Assembly (NCBI GenBank): GCA_001557505.1
Contig: LSAX01000007.1
Coordinates: forward strand, 3,224,001 to 3,288,000
Direction of reading: 5' to 3'
From: Reticulascus tulasneorum
Lineage: Eukaryota > Ascomycota > Sordariomycetes > Glomerellales > Reticulascaceae
DNA length: 64,000 nucleotides
Positions 45,932 through 57,066 of this stretch are shown here, piece after piece. Numbering within the stretch: the stretch's first letter is position 1; every line of letters starts with the position of its first letter. The position numbers and the translations under genes are program-made. The notes beneath the pieces were generated by a model, which was given only the letters and a program-made list of their open reading frames with translations, was not told the origin of the DNA and ran no database searches.

Positions 45932-46486
45932 CTTGGGGACAAGAGTGTTGCCTGAGGAAACAGGAGTTTCGGCTGTCGTTGGAGAACGAGATGTGGCGAG
46001 TCAAAGATGTTAGCTTAGGGATGGGCTGAGAAAATGAACGCGTCGCAGAGTAATGCGTGGAGCAATATCAGCTTCCGGTAGCAGGCGAGGAATAATAGCA
46101 GTGTCTCAAACAGTGTCTGTTGGTCGAAGGGGGAAGTTGGATGTGAGAGAGGTAAAGTTGAGATGATTGAAAGGGAATGGGAATGACGGCCAGGTCATTC
46201 TTTCATCACCGAGTGCAGATTAAGGGGGGGGGAGGGCGCCCTGTGACGGTCGTACTCCAACGCCTCTCTTCTGCGAATCAATTCATTCCATGGGGCGCCC
46301 CGGCACGGCACAGAAAGCCCAGGAAAGCATGTGCCCCCCTTGGAAACAATCCCCAACTAATAATAATTAGCACACACACAGCCTCCGCCAGCATTGAACA
46401 TTAAATAATAGCAGCGAAGCGTCTGCGGAGAAGAGGAATGAATATATCTTTTCAAAGACTACACCTTTTATGCTACATCAGAAGCC
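45932..46486. promoter_or_regulatory. Divergent promoter between two C2H2 genes
   Basis: A 555-bp spacer flanked by two start codons in opposite directions. It contains a G-rich run near 46205-46220. No site assigned. Confidence 0.5.
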
Positions 46487-48699
46487 ATGGATCTCGGCAG
46501 CATGACCTCTTCTCAAGGCCTTTTCGGATGCCCTGACTGCCTCAAAACCTTTTCGACGAAAGGGCTGCTCAAGTACGTCCATATCCTTGATTGCCACCAG
46601 ATAGGTAGTCTACCAAAACTAACTGGTACACCCAAAGCCGCCATTCCAAAACCCATTCACGACCCTATCGCTGCGACACCTGCGATCGAAGCTTTGCGCT
46701 TGCAAGCGATCTTAGACGCCACAAATTAAGCCACCGCACTCTCCAAACAAGGTATCACTGCAACGTTCCGGGATGTAAATTCGGAGGCACTCTGCGAAAA
46801 GACAATCTGCGCAGACACATCAGAGAGAAGCACGAGATCAATGACAGTGCCGGGAAAGACCAACACATGGCAGATGCCCAGGTACTCCTCGAGAAGTCGG
46901 TCTTGGCTCGAAAGCAGATCCTGGGCACGTTAAGCTTCCTTGAGGCAGCAGAGAGGGGAGACACCCGGCTTCTAAGCCTGCTACTTGAAACGGGAGCTGA
47001 TGCTACAATGAAAGACGAAGATGGGAAAACGACTCTTCACATTGCTGCAGGAAGCGGCAACACGGAAGCCATCCGCCTCTTGCTTGATGCAGGAGCCAAC
47101 CTCGAAGCGAAGGATACAAAAGGGAAGACGGCTCTTCACTTTGCTGCATCAAGCGGCAACACGGAGGCCATCCGCCTCTTGCTTGACGCAGGGGCCAACC
47201 TCGAGGAAAAAGATACAAGCGGCAACACAGCGCTGCACAATGCAGTTCACTCCGGGCATCTCTCAGCCGTGGTTTTTATCACGTCCCAACGAGCTTGTTT
47301 GAGGAGCATAAATAGCAAGGGGCACACACCACTACATGTGGCAGCGCACAAAGGTCACGAGACGATCGCCCAAATCCTAGTACAAAATGGATCAGATGTG
47401 GACGCCAAGTCCGGCAGTGGGAAAACATCATTACATCTTGCAGTCTCGAAGAACCATAATGAAGTGGCCAAGATGCTGATACAGAGCGGCGCGGACTGCC
47501 TTACAACCCGCCTAAATACTACAACACTACGCTTAGCCGTTGCTACTAAGAACGTATCGATTGTGCGTTGGATGCTCGAGGCCCTCGAGGATAACCACGA
47601 TGGTAACGAGGACTATCTTGCATTCTGCAATGCAGTCAATAGTGGTAGTTTGGATCTAGTACGGCTCTTCCTGCAGCATGGATATAGGCCCAGCACGATT
47701 CCTGCATACGGATATAGCTCCCTTTACCATAGCGTAAGTTGTGGACACGCGGATATGGTCAAGCTACTCCTAGACCACGGCGCGGACATCAATGAAAGTT
47801 CTGAGCTCTGGCCCAGCCCTCTCTGCTTAGCAATCGCTAGGGGAAACGAGGCTGTCGCGAAACTGCTGCTAGACCGTGGGGCAGATGCCAATAAGCTACC
47901 TATCACTGGGAAGGGGTCCTTTCAGCGTGCCCTCTTGGTGAGTAGCGAGGTTGTGATGAACATGCTATTGCGGGATGTGACGGTCCTCAGCCCTCAAAGA
48001 GCTGAGCTTGCGCTGCTTGCTGCTGTAGCAGCGGGCTACGATGAAATAGTGCAATCACTGAAGGAGAATGGATCGGTACTCAACATCCAACACGATTTTG
48101 CTATACAGGTGCTGCGGTTGGCAGTATCGAAGAGAAATGAGGCCGGCGTACAGTTGTTGCTGGAGAGAGGACTGATGATCGATTGGAAGAGTAGAGATGG
48201 AATGGAGGTCTTCATTGACGCAGCAATATACGGAAGCGCCGCCATCGAGAACGTACTACTTGTGGGGAAAGTAGAAGTGGATCTGTCAACTTATGATGGA
48301 CATGAACTTCTCAAGGCAGTGGCGGTTGAAAACAGTGCTGATGTGTTAAAGCGTCTGCTGGAACACGGAGCGAATGCCAACGAGTTCCACCTCGCCGCGG
48401 CGGTGAAAAGCGGGAATGAGGCTATAGTGAAGTTGCTTCTGGAGCATGGACTAAATCCCATCTCCCGAAGCTACATTACCAATGCGGCAGCGAGTGGGAA
48501 TGAAGCCATAGTAAAGTTGTTTCTGGAGCATGGAGCGGATGTCAACACGCCGGAATATACTGGCAGAACCCTTTTGTCGGTAGCTGCTGAAGCGATGAAT
48601 GCACCCCTTACACAGATGCTACTGGAGAATGGAGCAGTCAAAAGCGGACTAAGTCGAAGGGGGCGAAGATTTATAGCATTACTTGAGGGCAGCGATTAG
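46487..48699 (+). CDS. C2H2 zinc-finger plus ankyrin-repeat protein
   Basis: Exons 46487-46572 and 46638-48699 (65-bp intron with an aactaac branch site) give 715 residues. Splicing repairs finger 1: FGCPDCLKTFSTKGLL continues as NRHSKTHSRP. Finger 2 is YRCDTCDRSFALASDLRRH and finger 3 is CNVPGCKFGGTLRKDNLRRH with its final His. After a short linker (residues 110-140) ankyrin-type repeats fill the rest, e.g. DGKTTLHIAAGSGNTEAIRL, TPLHVAAHKGHETIAQILV and GNEAIVKLLLEHG. Two adjacent repeats (about 47030-47200) are nearly identical, a sign of recent duplication. DNA-binding fingers joined to an ankyrin array suggest a nuclear regulator with a protein-sensing part; the role is not known. Confidence 0.88.
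47016..47214 (+). repeat. Recently duplicated ankyrin repeat units
   Basis: Two 99-bp units, each encoding a SGNTEAIRLLLDAGANLE core, are nearly identical at DNA level. Confidence 0.7.
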
Positions 48700-49551
48700 T
48701 TACGCTTGCTCGTAAGTAGCAGAAAATTTATCAACTAGACGGAGATCAGACACGGGATTAGACAACTAGGGTGTGTTCCCTGCCTAGCCCGTTCGGAACC
48801 CCGGAACTCAAAAACGTGTCGTGAATTGAATGTGGAACAGGGCGTAGCAAAAGAATATCAAATCTCTGCAACTGCGATCATGATGACAGCCTCTTTGAAT
48901 GTTAGTTTCTTATGTATCATCTAATGGCTTTTTCTGACTACTCTCGTATGCGCCAGCAAGCTCGATATGACCAGCATGGCTTGCCCCATCGTATCAATGC
49001 ATGTGGGTATACGCCCAAACCCAGTAGCTCAGTCTCCTCATCCTAGCCCGCCGCGCTGGAGTTCGTAGCATTTGAGCACGTAGGCGGTAAATCCGACTGG
49101 TTTCATAAGATATAAATGTGTATAGATTTGGATTTTCTTTAAAACAAGCCGTCTAGCCTGTCGCATCTTGGTGTTTCTCGCAGGTCCGCCATCTTTAATT
49201 GGCCGGTTCGCATTCGTCCTCGCTTTCTTATGTGACTAAAATAGATCTGGCCAGCTTCTACCGTCTCTGTCATCTTACTCTTGCCATAATTTCTGTCTCC
49301 GTTGGATCTACTGTACTCAAGATCGGCAGCCCTACCAAATGCGAGTGCAAGGCAACGCTAGGCGGATTCGGATCCTTCGTAAACATAGGCCTTAGCTAGG
49401 GCATTCTTACCTCTCTGTTTCAAATCCTTCGGCAAACTTATCTAATCATCCATTAACGCATCTTTTGCCCATAATATAACTCGAATGCAGAGACATCCTA
49501 TCAAGCAAAAGTCCATGAAAGCCAAGGAATACATAACCACAAAGGGAAACG
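48700..49551. other. Intergenic, may hold the HET gene start
   Basis: No complete gene. The ATG of the HET-domain gene probably lies in an exon here; an ATG at 49484 opens a short frame that could splice forward. Confidence 0.4.
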
Positions 49552-51509
49552 GTGTCAAAAATAGGCTTTCGACAACTTATCACGTTCGTATGGTCTGGCA
49601 CACCTGCCGGCATCCAAGACGCTGGACATGATTTCTGGACTCTTCTCAGGTCTCTGCGCGAAATAACGAGCGCATCGGAGTCTGGCTGCGATGTTTGCTA
49701 CGTTCTAATGTCTGGGCTATTATCTGCAATCGGAGAACTGGACCCCAAAGAAGTTCGCGTCGATATTCAGATCCCCCGGGTAAAGCACAATCGCATTCGA
49801 GCTATAGCGTCCCGCAGCCTTGAATCCATATCTACTCCCGGCAATATTGAATCTCGGGTGGACTTGGAATTTTACTGCACTCCTCTCTGTAAGTGTATAT
49901 TGCTGTAATCATTACACTTCTAGTCCTGTCTTCTCAACACCTCCTGGCTGACATGAGGACCGGGCCAAAAGCTACTTTGGCACCATGGTCCGAATATGGG
50001 AACGGGCAGCTGGTCCAACGAGACGGCGATGCCCAATTCTACTGCGGTTGGATTCAGAAGTGGTTAGACATTTGCTCGGAGGCGCATGATCAGTGTGCAG
50101 CGATGGCGCAGAGGTTCCCCGACAACATCCTGCCGACAAGGGTCATAGATCTGGGTATGGATGATTCAACGGTGCATGTCGTGGATTCGAAAGAGCATAA
50201 AGGAAAATATGCTGCATTTAGCTACTGCTGGGGAGACGGCGACATACCGAAGACCACTACCCTGGAAATGCCTCAAGTATATGAGATCGGAATGCTGCCG
50301 ACTGCTTTTCAAGACGTGGTCCATATCTGTCGGCTGCTACGCATTCGATATCTCTGGATCGACTCTCTGTGCATCGTTCAAGGGAACCAGAATGACTGGG
50401 AGACCGAATCTGGCAAGATGCTACAATACTACAGCGGAGCATATCTCGTCATTGCAGCTAACCGCGCCAACGATCCATCCCATGGTCTATTCGGCCCAAA
50501 GGAGCCCTGCTCCGTCGTTGAACCGAGAAGCACTGGGGGAGAAGAGGTCATATTTCGAAGGTTCAGTCTGCACCTGGCATTTGACCAGGATTTCAAGCTG
50601 AGTTCTCCGTTGGACCGTAGAGCTTGGGCACTGCAAGAGCGCCTCAGCTCGAGGCGGATTGTTCATTTCTACGAAAACGAGATAATATGGGAATGCGAGT
50701 CGGGGGTGCTGTGCGAATGTGAAGAGTTAACAATAAGCAACCAAAGACTGGAAGACAACTCCAGGTCTCTTAGGGGGACGTTGTCAGATGCGTCTATAAT
50801 GGCGGCGACGAAAGAGCAGTGCTTTTTCAAGTGGTCCTCCCTAGTAGAACGCTTCACGTTCTGTCTCCTCACCCGAGATAACGACCGACTCCCGGCCCTC
50901 GGCGGCCTGGCAAGACTGTTTGAACGCTCTGGTCTCCGGTTTTATCGTGCGGGCATGTGGAAAGAATTCATCCCGCGGAGTCTTCTACGGAGGGTCAAGA
51001 ACCCCTTGAATGTACGTCGTCCACCAGACTACATCGCTCCCTCGTGGTCTTGGGCCTCCCTGGTGGGACATGTAGACTGGGACCTCTGCTTTGCTTACGA
51101 CTTGGATTATGTTGGAACTATATTAGACTGCGAGACGACTCCCAGTGGACCAGATCCTTTCGGAAAGGTTAGTGGCGGTTTTCTACGAATACGGACATGT
51201 TCGTGGGAAACGGAGCTAGAGTACCAGCCCGCAACGGGTTACATGGCGTTCGCATGTGGCGAAAGTGCCTACTTTGATATCAGCACTGAGACAAAGACCA
51301 GCAGGTTCTACCAGTATCTAATGGTTAGGTGTGTTTTGATTGCGACGGGCAGCTCAGCACGAGGGCAGAGGCCCTCAACACTACTGGCCTTGGTTGTCCG
51401 CGAAGTTGGGAGGGAAGGCGATATACCGCAATATAGTCGGATAGGTCTGGCAACACTTGACTATAGTCGTCTCGCAGAATTCAGCGACGAGACAGTTACC
51501 ATCATATAA
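49552..51509 (+). CDS. HET-domain (heterokaryon incompatibility) protein
   Basis: Fungal HET-domain proteins (PF06985) trigger cell death on non-self fusion or act in related responses. The three HET blocks are clear: YAAFSYCWGDG; RYLWIDSLCIVQGNQNDWET followed by YYSGAYLVIAANRA; and RRAWALQERLSSRRIVHFYE. The N-terminal exon (from about 49552 to 49888) carries a CDVCYVLMSG segment typical of the region before HET, but has no in-frame ATG, so the annotated start is only the open-frame limit. Its donor ctct|gtaagt can join an acceptor at 49923 (35-bp intron) or at 49971 (83-bp intron with ggctgac branch); both keep frame. The 538-residue second frame runs to the stop. It lies between the C2H2-ankyrin gene and the HeLo-NACHT gene. 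Confidence 0.87.
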
Positions 51510-51910
51510 ATACAGTACCGATTTGATAAGTACGGTAGCTCAGCTCTCCAACCCATGAGTGTGAAACCGCCTCGCATGAACAATTTTTGTCCAGCACCGA
51601 TAACAATATTTATACTATATATAGCCTGGCCATATTTTCTCCTTGGGCATAGCCAATACGGCGCCGCTCTAGGATGCAGCCTTTTCTACACTTTGGTACA
51701 TGCGGTTGGTGCGGTGGTTGCGTATCGATCATACAATATTTAAAAACTACCCCACTCCCGCTAAGAATTCGTCATTTCGACCTGCTGAAGCAGACACCTT
51801 TCTTCTCTTTTGTCTATGACAATCTGGTTTGTTTTACCTGCATGGGTTAGGCCAACAATATTCCTCCTTATCTTCACCCGCATTTTCTGTTAAGATTTTG
51901 AAGCATCATC
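51510..51910. other. Intergenic spacer
   Basis: A 400-bp tandem spacer. The ORF at 51555-51743 has a hydrophobic segment but no further support. Confidence 0.45.
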
Positions 51911-52918
51911 ATGTCGTGCCTTAAAGTCATCTACGGAGCTGGTTCCGCCGGCAGTTGGCGCAACGAGGTCGAAGGGCCAGAAGTTCCTCAAGTCCTTGAG
52001 GAATTTGGTGTTGGCACAATCGACACCGCACGTATCTATGCGTTCAGCGAGGAGTTGATCGGGAAATGGGGCGTGACTGCCAGGTTCAACATTGATACCA
52101 AGCACCCTGGGGGCTTTTCAGCAAATACGCCCGCAACCAAGGAGAACGTACTAGAAGTCGCCGAGATTAGTTTTGACCTACTGAAGACTCACCAGGTACT
52201 CACGAGCTTGCAAAACTGCTTTTATCATACTAATACTTCTTTGCAGGTAGATGTTTACTATCTCCACGCGCCTGACCGGAGAACACCATTGGAGCAGACA
52301 CTCGACGGCGTCAACGAGCTATTCAAGCAGGGGCGCTTCAAGCGTTTCGGCTTGTCTAATTTCTTGGCGAGCGAAGTTGAGGAAGTAATCCGCGTGTCCA
52401 AAGAGAATGGCTTCGTGGTGCCGACAGTCTACCAAGGCAACTACTCAGCCGTCGCCCGCAGACAGGAAAGTGAGCTCTTCCCCGTGCTACGCAAGCACGG
52501 CATAGCTTTCAATGCCTATTCCCCGCTTGCCGGGGGCCTCTTGACCAAGACAGCAAAGGACCTTGAGGGTTCCGCTGGTCGGTTTGATCCAGCTAACCCT
52601 ATTGGTGGTCTGTATATGACACTATACAAAAAGCCGGCGTATTTGGCCGCTCTAAAGGATTGGGAAACCATTAGCGCTCAAAGCGGAATCCCAAAGGCTG
52701 AACTGGCCTACAGATGGGTTGCGTATAATAGTTCCTTGAAGCCGGAGAACGGTGATGGTATTGTCATTGGCGCCAGGAACTTGGATCAGTTGCGCAAGAC
52801 TCTTACTGGGTTAAAGAACGGCCCACTTCCAGACCAGGTGGTGAAGCAGATCGATGAGGTCTGGGACAAGGTCAAGGGCGAGGCTGGTCTGGACAACTAC
52901 AACTTGAACAATGTCTGA
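51911..52918 (+). CDS. Aldo/keto reductase, AKR7/aflatoxin-aldehyde-reductase-like
   Basis: An NADPH-dependent aldehyde reductase family member. The catalytic residues are visible: Asp and Tyr in IDTARIYAFSEELIG, Lys in IDTKHPGGF and His in VYYLHAPDRRTP. Further family blocks are FGLSNFLASEVEEV, AYSPLAGGLLTK, LAYRWVAYNSSL and IVIGARNLDQL. The frame runs through 336 codons, but bases 52196-52246 are an intron without a stop. They start gtactc, hold tactaat and end ttgcag, and they would insert 17 residues in the middle of a conserved beta strand. The spliced protein is 318 residues, normal for the family. Substrate unknown. Confidence 0.9.
   Translation: MSCLKVIYGAGSAGSWRNEVEGPEVPQVLEEFGVGTIDTARIYAFSEELIGKWGVTARFNIDTKHPGGFSANTPATKENVLEVAEISFDLLKTHQVLTSLQNCFYHTNTSLQVDVYYLHAPDRRTPLEQTLDGVNELFKQGRFKRFGLSNFLASEVEEVIRVSKENGFVVPTVYQGNYSAVARRQESELFPVLRKHGIAFNAYSPLAGGLLTKTAKDLEGSAGRFDPANPIGGLYMTLYKKPAYLAALKDWETISAQSGIPKAELAYRWVAYNSSLKPENGDGIVIGARNLDQLRKTLTGLKNGPLPDQVVKQIDEVWDKVKGEAGLDNYNLNNV
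52196..52246 (+). other. 51-bp in-frame intron
   Basis: The length is a multiple of three with no stop, so ORF callers read through it. A perfect TACTAAT branch and a pyrimidine-rich end support splicing between Gln and VDVYYLH. Confidence 0.85.
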
Positions 52919-53671
52919 AAGTGTGTTTCAATAAAGCACGGTAGTCGACACAACGCGCTGGATATGATATGGATGCTGCATTGCTAGAATGTGATGCTTG
53001 CAGTAGCTCCCAACAGAAGGCATAGTTAGTAAACCGTCAAACAGATAGAATCTGGTATGCAGCTTTTGGGGCTTACCCCGAGTTCAAGACCTCGGACACT
53101 TGAAACGAAATCGGGCCTGATATGTAACTGTCATTATAGCTGGGCATACCAAACTTCCCTTTGGTGGCAATTTAAACAACCATTTGCACTTGACATACCT
53201 CGGTTCCATGTGTGAGTTTGCATCATGCAAGTAGTCCGGTACGCATGATGATGGATTATACAAAGGCCTCGTGTAAGGTGGTGGGATGAAGCTCTCTAGC
53301 TGAAGGGTGGTTGCTTGGGGGAAGGGTCCGGGGACCCCCCGCAGGTGGTCTAAATCTGAGTCGGAAGCTCGATATTGGTCGGATTAAGTCGTATGAGGCA
53401 AACTACGAAACTTGCTTTGTGTCAAGACTGAGCGGTCCCAAGATGCGCTACGAGATGTCTCACGTGACATTGACTCAAAATACGCTTCACCAAAAACGGT
53501 GGTAACTCAAGCGTGCGGGGAGATTAGGTAGCAACAGCCTTGGACGTTAGTCTTTCAAGTGCACAGGGCGTCATGTAACACCAGCCACGAACAATCTCAT
53601 TCATCTACTCATTACTCAAGCATGATACATATTTTGCAAAGCCATGACCAAGGCCAACTAAGCGCCTTGAT
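52919..53671. other. Intergenic, no gene seen
   Basis: About 750 bp between the reductase and the HeLo-NACHT gene. A 64-residue ORF at 53311-53505 is not supported. Confidence 0.5.
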
Positions 53672-56581
53672 ATGGCTGAAATCGCCGGGCTCGCTCTCGG
53701 CGTAGTCGGCCTTGCCGGTCTCATCGGCGCATTTAAGGACACAATCGACCTTCTCAGCCTTGTCGCGGACTCTCGGTATCTTGGTCGGGACTACCAGATA
53801 CTAGAGACAAAACTCGACATCGAGAAGACACTCCTCTTGCAGTGGGCCGACAGAGTCAATCTTCTACGGGACGACTATGACAGGCGGCTTGATGATCCTG
53901 AAACCCAGAGGCTCTTGTCTCAAATCTTTGCCTCGGTCAGCTCTCTCCTCGCCGACTCTAAGAGCCTCCAGCAGCGATATGGCTTAAGTCCTATAAATGT
54001 CGTCGAACCGAATGAGTCACCAGATGTGACACTGACCGGCTGGCGGATCAGCCAGCAACGGATGGCTACGTTCACTCGCCAATTCGAGGCCCTACAACTG
54101 CGTGTCGATATTAGAAGCAACAATGTATCGGCCTTGAAAAAGACACGCTGGGTCATTCGGGACAAACCAAAATTTTCAAATCTAGTCTCGGAGTTGGCAC
54201 ACTTCACGACTAGACTCAACGACGTTGTACCAGTATCATATGAATCGACCATTTCTATGGTCGTCCATGACCTTGCTGTGATCAAAACAGATTTAGGACG
54301 TCTCATGATTGTTCTGGAGTCATCAGTTGGCCAACACCAGGCGATTGCGGAATCCACCCAGCAAGCCATCGAGAAAATATGCCAAGAGCGCATATTGAGG
54401 AGGCTGTGGTTCAGATTGATTGATGACAGGAAGGAAGGCATTTCTAGCGCTCATATGAAAACGCTGCAATGGGCGCTTCAGCCTCCGGATGGTTCGAGTG
54501 CTTGGGACAACCTCGCAGAATGGCTTCGCAATGGCACTGGTATCTACTGGATCTGCGGGAAAGCGGGGAGCGGCAAGTCTACTCTCATGAAGTATCTATG
54601 CACACACCCTCGAACTGCAGAGCTACTCTCGGAATGGGCAGGAGGAGGACCATATCAGCTTTGCAGCTTCTTCTTTCTGAACCTAGGTTCAGAAGAGCAG
54701 AAGACGCAACAGGGACTTTCGAGGACATTGTTGCACCAGGTTCTTGAGATGCATCCGTGGCTTATCCAGGAGGCGCTTCCCAAAATGTGGAAAGAAGTCC
54801 TTGAAGGCGAGCCGAGGGGGCGAGGACATGGGCTCCGTACTGCAGATGACATCCAACTACCCTCCGCTGTTGAGAAGAAATATGCATTTGACGTCATCGC
54901 CAGAAGCACTTCCCAGCTGGGACATCTCTGTTTCTTCATTGATGGCCTCGATGAGTTTGTAGGCGACTACACGGATGGAATCAATTTTGTTAGAAGCCTC
55001 CTGACGAGTGATCTTATCAAGATTGTCCTCTCGAGCAGGCCGATTCCCACTTGTGTCGCCGCCTTCAACAGTGGCCCGCATCTGCGAGTACAAGATATGA
55101 CTCTCAATGACATTGAGTCATACGTAGCTGACGTCGTCGGCGGCCACCAGTATCTCAGGAAACACTTGAGAAGGTCTGCAGGCGAAGTAGCTGCACTCTT
55201 GCGCGAGCTCGTCAACAAATCCTCTGGCGTATTCTTGTGGGTTATTCTTGCCTGCAGGTCCATTGTGGAGGGCTTCACTGACCACGATCGATTGTCTGAG
55301 ATTCGACAACGCGTCGACGAATTACCTCCGGAACTTGAAGACATGTTTTCGCATATGCTCCGAAGGGTGCACAGACGCCATGCAGAACAAGGTGCACAAT
55401 TGCTGAGCCTCTGTTACACTCATCAAAAGACCGACACCCCATTCTTGCGGCGGGAGATGTACGGTCTTGGACTCGCATTGGTCGACAACTACTTCAGGGG
55501 TTCAATTGAGATGCCATTTCTAACAGACGAGGACAAGGCAGATCTCTGCGAGGAACTCGAAGGCAGACTGCGAAGTCGCTGCGGCGGACTATTGGAGCTT
55601 GCACTAGACAAACAAACATCCTTGACAATGGCATCCCTGTACTCCGGAGGCGTTGCGCATGATAAGTTAAGACCCCTGATAAATGCCAAGGTAGAGTTCA
55701 TGCATCGGACTGTATTCGAGTTCCTCAGTGACGATAATGTTTGGAAGCTGGAATGCCTGCAGATGCGCAACAAAGAATTCAACGCCGCTACCGCCTTGTC
55801 GCTCTACGGCATTCAAGTTGCTACCCAGTTTCTGTACGCGGAGCGCGACGTCCAAGCAATGGACTACTTCGAAGAGGGACTCTGGTGGGGTGTTCAGGCT
55901 GATAGACAACACCCCGGAGACCCTCGAAACTGCTTCTTCCATTTGCACACATTTCTTCGCACCCTCTCAGGCATGGATACACTCCACGCTCAGACACTGA
56001 AGCATCTCCGCAAAGCCCGTCAGCACGAGCTTACTCACCGAATCCCCGCAGTTCCCTTCCAGCTCGCTGTTGAAGCTGGCGCGCTTACGTTCATACAGCA
56101 GCATCCGGACTTTAAAGCTGTACGGCACGCAAGCGGACTTCCCTGTGGATGCCAGCCTCTCTTATACCATGCTCTCAGGAATCAGTTTCTTGGCCCGACT
56201 TTCAAGAGGGGTTCGTGGGCTGCTAGCCCTGAGTTTGCGGAAGTAGCTCTGTTGCTGCTCTCCTCTGGAAGTACCCCCAATGAGTTGGTGGACATGTACG
56301 GCGGGAAGACAAGCATTTGGTCTCTATGGCTAGAGGATATCGAAGACCTCGGAAAGATTGGCAGGTCCTCGCTGACAGAAAAAAGCAAGCTGGCACTCTT
56401 GAGTCTTGCTGAAGGGTTCCTATTAGCCGGTGCTGATAATCCACCAAAATGTGTCCAGTCGGCAGACCTGCGGACCATATTCCAAGACGTCATTTCTGGT
56501 GGCGAATGCTACCAAGGGATCCTAGAGAAAGCTAGTCTTGTCCTAGATCTTTGTGAGCCAGGCGCGCAGCGTAAACACTAA
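53672..56581 (+). CDS. HeLo-NACHT NLR-like protein
   Basis: A single-exon 969-residue STAND NTPase. Residues 1 to about 210 match the HeLo fold (GLALGVVGLAGLIGAFKDTI, then SRYLGRDYQILETKLDIEKT), the cell-death-inducing module known from HET-S. A linker (MKTLQWALQPPDGSSAWDNL) leads to NACHT: P-loop WICGKAGSGKSTLMKYL at about 293-309, Walker B LCFFIDGLDEF at about 418-428 and sensor IVLSSRPIPT near 451. The winged-helix-like region contains VEFMHRTVFEFL near residue 675. The last 270 residues show no ankyrin, WD or TPR repeats, unlike many fungal NLRs. Family knowledge suggests non-self-triggered cell death; for this protein that is inference. Confidence 0.9.
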   Translation: MAEIAGLALGVVGLAGLIGAFKDTIDLLSLVADSRYLGRDYQILETKLDIEKTLLLQWADRVNLLRDDYDRRLDDPETQRLLSQIFASVSSLLADSKSLQQRYGLSPINVVEPNESPDVTLTGWRISQQRMATFTRQFEALQLRVDIRSNNVSALKKTRWVIRDKPKFSNLVSELAHFTTRLNDVVPVSYESTISMVVHDLAVIKTDLGRLMIVLESSVGQHQAIAESTQQAIEKICQERILRRLWFRLIDDRKEGISSAHMKTLQWALQPPDGSSAWDNLAEWLRNGTGIYWICGKAGSGKSTLMKYLCTHPRTAELLSEWAGGGPYQLCSFFFLNLGSEEQKTQQGLSRTLLHQVLEMHPWLIQEALPKMWKEVLEGEPRGRGHGLRTADDIQLPSAVEKKYAFDVIARSTSQLGHLCFFIDGLDEFVGDYTDGINFVRSLLTSDLIKIVLSSRPIPTCVAAFNSGPHLRVQDMTLNDIESYVADVVGGHQYLRKHLRRSAGEVAALLRELVNKSSGVFLWVILACRSIVEGFTDHDRLSEIRQRVDELPPELEDMFSHMLRRVHRRHAEQGAQLLSLCYTHQKTDTPFLRREMYGLGLALVDNYFRGSIEMPFLTDEDKADLCEELEGRLRSRCGGLLELALDKQTSLTMASLYSGGVAHDKLRPLINAKVEFMHRTVFEFLSDDNVWKLECLQMRNKEFNAATALSLYGIQVATQFLYAERDVQAMDYFEEGLWWGVQADRQHPGDPRNCFFHLHTFLRTLSGMDTLHAQTLKHLRKARQHELTHRIPAVPFQLAVEAGALTFIQQHPDFKAVRHASGLPCGCQPLLYHALRNQFLGPTFKRGSWAASPEFAEVALLLLSSGSTPNELVDMYGGKTSIWSLWLEDIEDLGKIGRSSLTEKSKLALLSLAEGFLLAGADNPPKCVQSADLRTIFQDVISGGECYQGILEKASLVLDLCEPGAQRKH

Positions 56582-57066
56582 ACCCTGTCGGGTCGCGACA
56601 ATGGTGAGATGGTGTTGATCGAGGTTGAGGTTGAGCGGCGAAAATGTAGGGTAAATTTGGCTGGGTAAGCGAAAGTATCTACGCTAGAAAGCGAGTTTCT
56701 TCTGCCAACGTAGACTTATTAGCATTCTCTGACCATGTGGTGGTAGGCCATCGCATTGATATATAATATTGCTAGGACAGTAAATAGTAACTGGTCGCCA
56801 GTGAAAGCAGTAAGCAAATTTTGGCCCAGGCTTATATGTGTGTTCGGGGTTACACTCGGCTCAATAATCAGGGCGTAGGGAATTTATCAATAGTGAATAG
56901 AACCTTGACTGACTAGCACTCAACAAACCCCACCACCAGCGCGATCTGAACGACTGCAAGGGCGTCATAATTACATTATCATCTCCCCCAATTAGTAAAT
57001 CCTAGATGCGACGCCAATTGTAACTCCCGACAATGGCCTTGAGGCACACATGCCAAGGTAGGTAGA
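56582..57066. other. Intergenic spacer
   Basis: A 485-bp tandem spacer, AT-rich; no gene seen. Confidence 0.5.
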
